5,655 bases of DNA. It comes from Prevotella sp. UBA3757. Lineage in GTDB: Bacteria > Bacteroidota > Bacteroidia > Bacteroidales > Bacteroidaceae. Location of the stretch: contig DFGF01000039.1 in NCBI GenBank assembly GCA_002371715.1, positions 1 to 5,655 on the forward strand, written 5' to 3'. The position numbers and the translations under genes were made by a program. The notes below the pieces were generated by a model. The model saw only the letters and a list, made by a program, of their open reading frames with translations, searched no databases and was not told the DNA's origin. Positions 1 to 5,169 of the stretch are shown here, in pieces. Each line of letters begins with the position of its first letter. Position 1 is the first letter of the stretch.

Positions 1-1430
1 AGCGGGTCTATCTTGGTGATACCCAAGCAGTAGGCCACCACCGACCCGGCCGCCGAGCCACGTCCCGGACCTACCATCACGCCCAGCTCGTCGCGGGCAG
101 AATTGATGAAGTCCTGAACGATGAGGAAGTAGCCCGGGAAACCCATCGTCTTCATGATGTGCAGTTCGAAGCGAATGCGGTCGTCCACCTCCTTCGGTAA
201 TGAAGAATGAAGAATGGAGAATGAAGAATTGGCTTCCTCTAACCTTACCTCCACCTTTTCTATTGTCAGTTCGTCATTAGGCAGATAGCGCTGCTTGGCA
301 CCTTTGTACGCCAGTTCTGCCAGGTAGTCGGCCTCGAACTTGATTCGGTATATCTTGTCGTAGCCGCCAAGTTTCTTGATTTTCTTCTCGCCCTCTTCCG
401 GTGGCAGCGGGTTCTCGCCGTTCTCGTCGCGCGTAAACTCCTCGTAAAGTTGCTGTTCCGTAAACTTCTGGCGCCATTGTTCCTCCGTACCGAAGGATTC
501 GGGAATCGGGAAGAACGGCATGATGGGGTCGTGGTCCAGGCTGTATATCTCCACCTTGTCCAGGATTTCCACGGTGTTCGACAGGGCTTCCGGCACGTCG
601 GCGAAAATCTCGTTCATCTCCTCGCGGGTCTTAAACCACTCCTGCTTGGAGTAGAGCATACGCGAGGGGTCGTTCAGGTCCTTACCCGTAGAGAGGCAAA
701 GCAGGTGGTCGTGGGCCTCGGCATTTTCCTGGTCCACGAAGTGGGCATCGTTTGAACAGACGAGCTTGATACCATACTCGCGAGCCAGCTCTATCAGCAC
801 CTTGTTAGCACGCTGCTGCAGGGGGAAGGTCTCACGATTGGCGCGCACCGTCGGGTCCTTCACCTCGTGGCGCTGCAACTCCAGATAGTAGTCGTCGCCA
901 AACACGCGGTGGTACCACTCTACGGCCTCGCGGGCTCCCGCCATGTCGCCGTTCAGAATCTTCTTGGGCACCTCGCCGGCTATACACGCCGAACAGACTA
1001 TCAGTCCCTCGTGGTAGGTCTCAAGGTCCTCGCGGTCAGTTCGGGGGCGCATGTAGTAGCCGTCCACCCACGAACGGCTCACCAGCTTAATCAGGTTCTT
1101 ATAGCCCTTCTGGTTTTTGGCCAGCACGATGAGGTGGTAGCCGCTCTGGTCCTCCTTGCCACGGCGCAGCGACTTCGAACCGTGGCGCGACACGTACATC
1201 TCGCAGCCGAAGATGGGCTTGAAGGGTTCCTGCCCCTCCTTCTTACGTTTCTTATTGATTCCTCCTACATAGTCATGAAACTCCTTCATGCCGAACATGT
1301 CGCCATGGTCGGTGATGGCCATGCCACGCATGCCGTTACCGACGGCCTTGTCAACGAGCCGCTTGATGCTCGACTGGCCGTCAAGTATGGAGTAATATGT
1401 ATGTACATGAAGATGGACAAAATCTTCCAT
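1..1430 (-). CDS. dnaE: DNA polymerase III alpha subunit, N-terminal 476 codons (partial)
   Basis: This is the catalytic subunit of the replicative DNA polymerase. The reading frame opens at ATG 1430-1428 and stays open to the window edge, so the C-terminal part (roughly 60% of a typical protein of about 1,200 residues) is missing. The PHP domain comes first: HLHVHT (residues 6-11), D17, TDHG (40-43), CEMY (76-79), YHL (98-100), SAC (147-149) and NDAH (227-230). The start of the polymerase domain follows, with GFPGYFLIVQDF (430-441) and GPGRGSAAGS (454-463). The sequence stops at ITKIDP, before the catalytic Asp motif expected from the family. An extra segment around residues 384-411 is partly encoded by a heptamer repeat. 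The start is supported by HLHVHT lying at the extreme N-terminus, as in the family, and by a promoter 31 nt upstream. The gene is divergent from psd. Identity is very secure. Confidence 0.97.
   Translation of the reverse strand, partial: MEDFVHLHVHTYYSILDGQSSIKRLVDKAVGNGMRGMAITDHGDMFGMKEFHDYVGGINKKRKKEGQEPFKPIFGCEMYVSRHGSKSLRRGKEDQSGYHLIVLAKNQKGYKNLIKLVSRSWVDGYYMRPRTDREDLETYHEGLIVCSACIAGEVPKKILNGDMAGAREAVEWYHRVFGDDYYLELQRHEVKDPTVRANRETFPLQQRANKVLIELAREYGIKLVCSNDAHFVDQENAEAHDHLLCLSTGKDLNDPSRMLYSKQEWFKTREEMNEIFADVPEALSNTVEILDKVEIYSLDHDPIMPFFPIPESFGTEEQWRQKFTEQQLYEEFTRDENGENPLPPEEGEKKIKKLGGYDKIYRIKFEADYLAELAYKGAKQRYLPNDELTIEKVEVRLEEANSSFSILHSSLPKEVDDRIRFELHIMKTMGFPGYFLIVQDFINSARDELGVMVGPGRGSAAGSVVAYCLGITKIDP
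199..230 (-). repeat. In-frame heptamer array inside dnaE (AATT + 4 x CTTCATT)
   Basis: Read on the coding (minus) strand, this is AATT followed by four 7-bp units with consensus CTTCATT; one unit is CTCCATT. It encodes residues 401-411 of DnaE, NSSFSILHSSL, followed by P412. It lies in a stretch (about 384-411) that is longer than I expect from DnaE relatives, between the conserved AYKGAKQRY region and the conserved FELHIMKTMGFPGYF region. Its architecture and frame match the array at 2645-2676 in pssA. The tandem period is seen directly; that it was inserted is inferred. Confidence 0.85.
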
Positions 1431-1460
1431 ATTGTGTCTTTGTTTTTCGTTTTTGAGGTT

Positions 1461-1492
1461 CAAAGTTACGACGAAAAGCCGAAATAACCAAA
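1461..1492 (-). promoter_or_regulatory. dnaE promoter, Bacteroidota type
   Basis: On the minus strand, TTTG (1492-1489) is followed by a 20-nt spacer and TAACTTTG (1468-1461). This fits the Bacteroidota housekeeping sigma consensus, TTTG about 19-21 nt before TAnnTTTG. Transcription would begin near 1456, leaving a leader of roughly 25 nt before the dnaE ATG, A-rich and without a Shine-Dalgarno motif. Confidence 0.75.
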
Positions 1493-1531
1493 AAAATTCA
1501 TAATTATTAAGGGCTGACGCGTAATTTATTT

Positions 1532-1559
1532 ACTTTTCACTTTCCACTTTTCACTTTTT
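1532..1559 (+). repeat. Heptamer array upstream of psd (4 x ACTTTTC)
   Basis: Four 7-bp units with consensus ACTTTTC (ACTTTTC, ACTTTCC, ACTTTTC, ACTTTTT) end five bases before the -7 box of the psd promoter. The array therefore covers the position where a -33 element would sit. In rotated register the unit is TTCACTT, close to TTCACTC in the pssA internal array. The period is visible; any regulatory effect is inference. Confidence 0.75.
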
Positions 1560-1571
1560 TTCGTACCTTTG
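1541..1571 (+). promoter_or_regulatory. psd-pssA operon promoter
   Basis: TACCTTTG (1564-1571) is a perfect TAnnTTTG -7 box. The best -33 candidate is the imperfect TTTC at 1541-1544, 19 nt upstream and inside the heptamer array. The 15-mer TTTCGTACCTTTGCA (1559-1573) recurs exactly at the tadA promoter. The predicted leader to the psd ATG is about 28 nt. The box overlaps the TTG at 1569, which argues against that codon as the psd start. Confidence 0.75.
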
Positions 1572-1604
1572 CAGAATAAAAACATAAAACACAGGTATCT
1601 TCTC

Positions 1605-2312
1605 ATGGGAGAAAGAATAAAGAAACTCAAGAAAATCAGAATACACCGCGAAGGCACAAGCGAACTGCTCTATGCCGCCATCGCCATCTTTGCCGTCAAC
1701 TTGTTGCTCTGGTTCCTGCTGGGCGCCCTTCACCCCTATGCCCGCCACGTCGTCATGCCCCTCACGTGTGGTATCGGTGGCTTTTTATGGTTATGTATGC
1801 TCAACTTCTACCGCTGTCCGGTACGCTATTTCAATGGCGACACCGACCACTTGGTCGTGGCTCCTGCCGACGGCAAGATTGTGGTGCTGGAGGATGTCGA
1901 GGAGCACGAATACTTCCACGACAAGCGCCTCATGATCAGCATCTTCATGAGTCCGCTCAACGTGCATGCCAACTGGTTCCCCGTTGACGGCAAGGTGAAA
2001 TTCGTCAAGCATTTCAACGGCAACTATCATAAGGCATGGCTGCCCAAGGCCAGCGAGGAGAACGAGCACGCCGACACCATGATTGAGACGGCTGACGGCC
2101 AGGAAATCCTGGTGCGTCAGATAGCCGGAGCCATGGCGCGCCGCATCGTCACCTACGCCAAGGAGGGCGAAGAGTGCTACATCGACGAGCACCTGGGCTT
2201 CATCAAGTTAGGTTCGCGCGTCGATGTCTTCCTGCCGCTGACGGCACGTGCCTGCGTCACGATGAACCAGCCCACCACGGGCGACCAGACCGTGATAGCG
2301 AAATTGGCATAA
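1605..2312 (+). CDS. psd: Phosphatidylserine decarboxylase proenzyme
   Basis: Converts phosphatidylserine to phosphatidylethanolamine at the inner membrane. The predicted protein is 235 residues, the short bacterial class. Two hydrophobic segments (about 21-41 and 48-68) form an N-terminal membrane anchor, followed by the decarboxylase domain. The self-cleavage motif LGSR places the pyruvoyl-forming serine at residue 204, so the mature beta chain is about 203 residues and the alpha chain about 32. D89 in PADGK and H121 in NVHANW match the family's Asp-His-Ser processing triad. The ATG at 1605 is preferred over an in-frame TTG at 1569 because the TTG lies in the promoter box and MGERIKKLKKIRIHREGT resembles the N-terminus I expect of Bacteroidales orthologues. 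It is first in the operon, and pssA, which supplies its substrate, follows after 41 nt. The stop codon is joined directly to a heptamer array. Confidence 0.96.
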   Translation: MGERIKKLKKIRIHREGTSELLYAAIAIFAVNLLLWFLLGALHPYARHVVMPLTCGIGGFLWLCMLNFYRCPVRYFNGDTDHLVVAPADGKIVVLEDVEEHEYFHDKRLMISIFMSPLNVHANWFPVDGKVKFVKHFNGNYHKAWLPKASEENEHADTMIETADGQEILVRQIAGAMARRIVTYAKEGEECYIDEHLGFIKLGSRVDVFLPLTARACVTMNQPTTGDQTVIAKLA

Positions 2313-2357
2313 TGTTCAATGCTCAATGTTCAATGCTCAATGACTAGCGCTCAATGA
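2310..2357 (+). repeat. Heptamer array bridging psd stop and pssA start (TCAATGY)
   Basis: Six contiguous 7-bp units run from 2316 to 2357 with consensus TCAATG plus one variable base; the fifth has decayed to CTAGCGC. A truncated unit TAATGT (2310-2315) contains the psd stop codon, and the last unit TCAATGA (2351-2357) contains the pssA ATG at 2354. The array thus makes up the whole spacer. It places ATG triplets at 2312, 2319, 2326, 2333, 2340 and 2354. Confidence 0.9.
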
Positions 2358-3085
2358 TTAAGAAGCATATACCAAATACGATAACCTGCTGCAATCTCAT
2401 TTCGGGTTGCATCGCCACCTACTGGGCCTTTCTGGGGTTTTATGATTTAGCCCTGCTGTTCATTATTATTGGTGCCGCCTTCGACTTTTTCGACGGCATG
2501 TCGGCACGCCTGCTGGGCGTCAGCTCGCCCATTGGCAAGGAGCTCGACTCGCTGGCCGACGACATCACCTTCGGCTTCGCGCCGTCAGCCATGCTGTTCA
2601 GATTCCTGCAGTCCGTCATGGAGGGTCAAACCGTGGCGGCAGCAAATTCTTCACTCTTCACTCTTTACGCTTCACTCCCCTACCTGGCCTTCATCATCGC
2701 CGCCTTCTCGGCGTTACGTCTGGCCAAGTTCAATCTTGACGAACGTCAGGCTCTGGGCTTCATCGGACTGCCCACGCCTGCCAACGCCCTGTTCTGGGGT
2801 TCGCTCATCGTCAGTCTGCATTTCCAGACGATGCTTGAACCATACCAGTTGCCTGCCTATTGGCTTTACATCCTGCTGGCACTGATACCCGTCAGCAGTT
2901 ACTTGCTGGTAAGCGAGATTCCCATGTTTGCCCTCAAGTTCAAGACGTGGGGCTGGAAGGGCAACGAGGTGAAGTACCTCTTCCTTATCACCTGCATTCC
3001 CCTGCTCCTGCTACTCGGCGTTGCCGGCCTGGCAGCCATCATTGCCTGGTACGTCATCCTGTCGGCAATAAACAACAGGCGGTAA
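2354..3085 (+). CDS. pssA: CDP-diacylglycerol--serine O-phosphatidyltransferase
   Basis: Makes phosphatidylserine and CMP from CDP-diacylglycerol and L-serine, supplying Psd. This is a 243-residue polytopic membrane protein of the CDP-alcohol phosphatidyltransferase family. The signature DG-x2-AR-x8-G-x3-D-x3-D is complete: D47, G48, A51, R52, G61, D65 and D69, with D44 as the preceding conserved Asp. Hydrophobic segments follow at about 14-43, 110-123, 142-158, 168-186 and 208-235. The start MIKKHIPNTITCCNLISG matches the N-terminus expected of the family. An in-frame TAG at 2345 excludes the repeat-derived ATGs upstream in this frame. Residues 98-109, in the loop between the catalytic region and the SALRLAKFN segment, are encoded by a heptamer array and are atypical. 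It is the second gene of the psd operon, with a 48-nt gap to the next. Confidence 0.96.
   Translation: MIKKHIPNTITCCNLISGCIATYWAFLGFYDLALLFIIIGAAFDFFDGMSARLLGVSSPIGKELDSLADDITFGFAPSAMLFRFLQSVMEGQTVAAANSSLFTLYASLPYLAFIIAAFSALRLAKFNLDERQALGFIGLPTPANALFWGSLIVSLHFQTMLEPYQLPAYWLYILLALIPVSSYLLVSEIPMFALKFKTWGWKGNEVKYLFLITCIPLLLLLGVAGLAAIIAWYVILSAINNRR
2645..2676 (+). repeat. In-frame heptamer array inside pssA (AATT + 4 x CTTCACT)
   Basis: AATT is followed by four 7-bp units, consensus CTTCACT, the third being CTTTACG. It encodes PssA residues 98-108, NSSLFTLYASL, followed by P109. Length (32 nt), AATT lead-in, unit number, orientation and reading frame are all the same as in the dnaE array at 199-230. 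It sits in a variable loop just before the conserved PYLAFIIAAFSALRLAKFN segment, where extra residues should be tolerated. Confidence 0.87.
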
Positions 3086-3122
3086 GCGGCAAACGGCAAA
3101 CAACAAACTTAAAAGCTCAAAA
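3067..3122 (+). repeat. Degenerate heptamer array spanning pssA stop codon (GGCAAAC-like)
   Basis: A weaker 7-bp period covers the end of pssA and the following gap. The units are AATAAAC, AACAGGC, GGTAAGC, two perfect GGCAAAC, AACAAAC, then TTAAAAG and CTCAAAA as it decays. The pssA stop TAA (3083-3085) lies inside the GGTAAGC unit. It is more degenerate than the other arrays, and only 3081-3108 is convincing by eye. Confidence 0.55.
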
Positions 3123-3133
3123 CTATAATTACT

Positions 3134-3577
3134 ATGCTCAAAGGAATTCTTGGCTTTGCACTATTTATTTTCTTCGTCTTAGTATTCATCGCCATCCTCA
3201 TTGGCGGCCGCGTCGTCAGCGCCATCAGGAAGGCAAAGAAAGCTGCCCAGCAGGCTGCCGAACAAGACGAACAGCAACTGCGCAACGAAACCAGCCGACA
3301 GCGTCAGCAGTACAGTCAGCGGCAACAAGCCACTCAGAATAATCAGAGTAATCGGAGTAATCAGAGTAATCGGAGCAATCAGAATACTCAGAATACTCAG
3401 AGCACTCAGAATACTCAGAGCACTCAGACCACCCACCGGCCAGACGAAGCCCCAGAGGTTCGCACCACCCAGACGGCTACAGGCGAGACCATTATAGACC
3501 ATCGCCATCAGGAGCGCGAAAACAAGAAGATTTTCGACGACTCCGATGGCGAATACGTAGAGTTTACGGAAGAATAA
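3134..3577 (+). CDS. DUF4834-like small single-pass membrane protein, function unknown
   Basis: A 147-residue protein with no recognised function. A hydrophobic helix (about 4-24) is followed by a basic stretch (R26-K36), which by the positive-inside rule suggests a cytoplasmic C-terminal part. Then come a Gln-rich, probably coiled or disordered region (39-68), a tripeptide-repeat tract (67-99, alternating NQS/NRS then TQN/TQS), and an acidic tail ending DDSDGEYVEFTEE. The membrane helix, the position after pssA and the acidic tail fit the DUF4834 family of Bacteroidota as I remember it. That family is usually nearer 100 residues, so the repeat tract would explain the extra length. The family call is from memory and should be treated as probable. 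It lies 48 nt after pssA and probably belongs to the same transcript, but a role in lipid metabolism is only guilt by association. Confidence 0.75.
   Translation: MLKGILGFALFIFFVLVFIAILIGGRVVSAIRKAKKAAQQAAEQDEQQLRNETSRQRQQYSQRQQATQNNQSNRSNQSNRSNQNTQNTQSTQNTQSTQTTHRPDEAPEVRTTQTATGETIIDHRHQERENKKIFDDSDGEYVEFTEE
3332..3430 (+). repeat. 9-bp in-frame minisatellite in the DUF4834-like gene
   Basis: Eleven contiguous 9-bp units such as AATCAGAGT, AATCGGAGT, ACTCAGAAT and ACTCAGAGC encode the tripeptides TQN, NQS, NRS, NQS, NRS, NQN, TQN, TQS, TQN, TQS and TQT (residues 67-99). Neighbouring units are often identical, and alternating variants form 18-bp higher-order repeats, a sign of recent slippage or unequal exchange. 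Since 9 is a multiple of 3, copy-number change would preserve frame. Confidence 0.93.
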
Positions 3578-3657
3578 CGCTCAACGTTCAATGTCCAACG
3601 TTCAACGCCCAACGTTCAACGTTCAACGCCCAACGTTCAACGCTCAACGCTCAATGT
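3574..3657 (+). repeat. Heptamer array filling the DUF4834/pyrH convergent gap (YCAAYGY)
   Basis: Eleven perfectly phased 7-bp units (3581-3657) have consensus YCAAYGY, the commonest being TCAACGT, TCAACGC and CCAACGT. A partial unit ATAACGC (3574-3580) contains the stop codon of the upstream gene. The last unit shares its final base with the pyrH stop codon on the minus strand (3659-3657). Units 3-5 and 6-8 differ by one base, an apparent 21-nt duplication. No conventional hairpin terminator is visible in this convergent gap. Confidence 0.92.
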
Positions 3658-4367
3658 TAATTGTGCACCAGCGTGCCAATTTCCTCGCCGTCCATGACCC
3701 GCTTCAGGTTGCCCACGACGTCCATGTTAAAGACATAGATGGGCAGGTCATTGTCCTGGCACATGCAGATGGCTGTCAGGTCCATGACCTTCAGGCCGCG
3801 TGCCAGCACCTCCTTGTACGTGATGGCGTCAAACTTCGTGGCTGTCGGGTCCTTCTCAGGGTCGGCGGTATAGACGCCATCCACACGCGTACCCTTCAGC
3901 ATCACGTCGGCCTCAATCTCGATGCCGCGTAGTGACGAACCGGTGTCTGTCGTGAAGTACGGCGAACCCGTGCCTGCCGAGAAGATGCACACGTAGCCCT
4001 GTTCCATAGCCTCGATGGCCTTCCACTTGGTGTAGAACTCGCCGATAGGCTCCATGCGGATGGCTGTCATCACGCGGTTCTTCACGCCGATGGCGCCAAG
4101 GGCAGAACTGAGTGCCAGCGAATTGATGACCGTGGCGCACATGCCCATCTGGTCGCCCTTCACGCGGTCGAAGCCCTTCTGCGAACCACTCAGTCCGCGG
4201 AAGATGTTGCCGCCACCAATGACGATGCCTATCTGCACACCCATCTCGCTCACCTCCTTAATCTGGCGCGCATAGTCGCTCAGACGCTCAGGGTCTATGC
4301 CATAGCCCTGCTTGCCCATCAGGCTCTCGCCCGAGAGCTTCAGTAGAATTCTCTTAAATCTTGCCAT
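3657..4367 (-). CDS. pyrH: UMP kinase (uridylate kinase)
   Basis: Phosphorylates UMP to UDP with ATP in cytoplasmic pyrimidine nucleotide synthesis. It belongs to the amino acid kinase superfamily and is unrelated to eukaryotic UMP/CMP kinases. The 236-residue length is normal. Motifs in order: KLSGESLMG (10-18, phosphate-binding lysine region), GGGNIFRG (51-58), GDQMGM (71-76, nucleotide-binding Asp72), GTGSPYFTTDT (132-142) and the C-terminal DGVYTADPEKDP stretch, all typical of bacterial PyrH. The ATG at 4367 starts MARFKRILLKLSGES, the expected N-terminus, after an A/G-rich leader without a clear Shine-Dalgarno sequence. It lies 40 nt downstream of birA on the same strand with no TAnnTTTG box in the gap, so co-transcription with birA is likely. 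It is convergent with the psd operon across a heptamer array. Confidence 0.97.
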   Translation of the reverse strand: MARFKRILLKLSGESLMGKQGYGIDPERLSDYARQIKEVSEMGVQIGIVIGGGNIFRGLSGSQKGFDRVKGDQMGMCATVINSLALSSALGAIGVKNRVMTAIRMEPIGEFYTKWKAIEAMEQGYVCIFSAGTGSPYFTTDTGSSLRGIEIEADVMLKGTRVDGVYTADPEKDPTATKFDAITYKEVLARGLKVMDLTAICMCQDNDLPIYVFNMDVVGNLKRVMDGEEIGTLVHN

Positions 4368-4407
4368 TGTCTTTCTTTTTTTCTTTTATACGGTTATCTC
4401 GATATTT

Positions 4408-5106
4408 TCAAATGAAGCTCACCTCCTTGAAGGCGTATCGCCGCTGTCGGCCGTCATCGTCGCGCAACAGCAGGTGCCCGTCGTCCTCCACGTCGACCAT
4501 CTCGGCCATGAAGGCACCGCCCTTGTCGGCATAGGGATGGAAGCCTTTGCGGCGGTACAGCATTGAGAGGTACGGCTGGCGTACGTCCTGGCCCAGCTGC
4601 CGGTCGAAGGCCTGCAGTATGGCGTTCAGCAACTGCTCGCGGTCAGTCTCGTGCTCACAAATCTGCCACATCGACACGGGGTTGGGCGCATCGCTAAGGA
4701 ACCGCCGCTGGTTGACGTTCAGGCCGATGCCGACGATGCAGTCCCTGATGACGCTGCCCTGAATACGGTTCTCTATCAGTATGCCGCAAATCTTGCCGTC
4801 GCGCCAATAGATGTCGTTGGGCCACTTGATGCTCAGGTCGCCGATGTGCTGCCCCAAGGCCTCGCAGATGGCCAGCGAGACGGCCATTGAGATACGGAAC
4901 TGCCGGGCCACGGGCACCTGCACAGGATGAAACAGCATGGAGAACGTCAGGTTCTGGCCCCGCTCCGACTCCCACCGGTTCGTCGCACATCCGCGCCCGG
5001 CCGTCTGATAGTCAGCCCACACCACGACGTTACCCTCGCCGCCATGGTCGCGCAGCCAGTTATTGGTAGAGTCCGTCTCAGCGATATGTTCTATTTTCCA
5101 TTCCAT
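4408..5106 (-). CDS. birA: Biotin--[acetyl-CoA-carboxylase] ligase, catalytic-only
   Basis: Activates biotin to biotinyl-AMP and attaches it to the lysine of biotin carrier domains such as that of acetyl-CoA carboxylase. The protein is 232 residues and starts almost directly at the catalytic domain (TDSTN at 11-15), so it lacks the N-terminal helix-turn-helix of E. coli-type BirA and should not act as a biotin-operon repressor. Motifs: GRGCATNRW (37-45, biotin/adenylate loop), KWPNDIY (94-100, catalytic lysine), GILIEN (108-113), GIGLNVN (126-132) and a small C-terminal domain (about 187-232). In the adenylate loop the usual GRGR is GRGC. The ATG at 5106 is chosen because the reading frame upstream is antisense to tadA and because a promoter box ends 4 nt before this ATG. 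Divergent from tadA; pyrH follows on the same strand. Confidence 0.95.
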   Translation of the reverse strand: MEWKIEHIAETDSTNNWLRDHGGEGNVVVWADYQTAGRGCATNRWESERGQNLTFSMLFHPVQVPVARQFRISMAVSLAICEALGQHIGDLSIKWPNDIYWRDGKICGILIENRIQGSVIRDCIVGIGLNVNQRRFLSDAPNPVSMWQICEHETDREQLLNAILQAFDRQLGQDVRQPYLSMLYRRKGFHPYADKGGAFMAEMVDVEDDGHLLLRDDDGRQRRYAFKEVSFI

Positions 5107-5110
5107 GATG

Positions 5111-5118
5111 CAAAAGTA
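5111..5118 (-). promoter_or_regulatory. birA promoter -7 box (predicted leaderless)
   Basis: On the minus strand TACTTTTG fits TAnnTTTG. Its last base is followed by CATC and then the birA ATG (5106), so the start site expected a few bases after the box falls on or next to the start codon. No good TTTG is seen at -33 (TACA occupies the expected place), so strength is uncertain. Confidence 0.7.
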
Positions 5119-5161
5119 CAAAAAAAACGTGAATTCCGTGTAGTCCGTGCCTAAAATTTCG

Positions 5162-5169
5162 TACCTTTG
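5162..5169 (+). promoter_or_regulatory. tadA promoter -7 box (predicted leaderless)
   Basis: TACCTTTG is followed by CACT and then the tadA ATG (5174). The surrounding 15-mer TTTCGTACCTTTGCA is identical to that in the psd promoter. A -33 TTTG is not evident. The box lies within the reading frame that an upstream GTG (5147) would open, which argues that GTG is not the start. Confidence 0.75.

Noticed and set aside
867..1487. 206-codon plus-strand open frame opposite dnaE
   Set aside because: It is the antisense of a strongly conserved dnaE region, has no recognisable motif, and is explained by the codon bias of the real gene.
1569..1604. TTG start giving a 12-residue longer Psd
   Set aside because: The TTG overlaps the promoter -7 box, so it would lie upstream of the transcription start.
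3179..3508. Minus-strand frame with Leu/Ile-Ser repeats opposite the DUF4834-like gene
   Set aside because: Its periodic composition comes entirely from the 9-bp minisatellite read on the other strand.
3574..3657. Possible CRISPR array
   Set aside because: Units are 7 bp, contiguous, without spacers, and no cas genes are present.
3651..3667. Short inverted sequences near the pyrH stop (CAAT/ATTG and GTGCAC)
   Set aside because: Stems of 3-4 bp with no T-tract; too weak to call a terminator.
3591..3932. Plus-strand frame starting in the 3574-3657 array and running opposite pyrH
   Set aside because: Its N-terminus is translated heptamer repeat and the rest is antisense to pyrH; no evidence of a gene.
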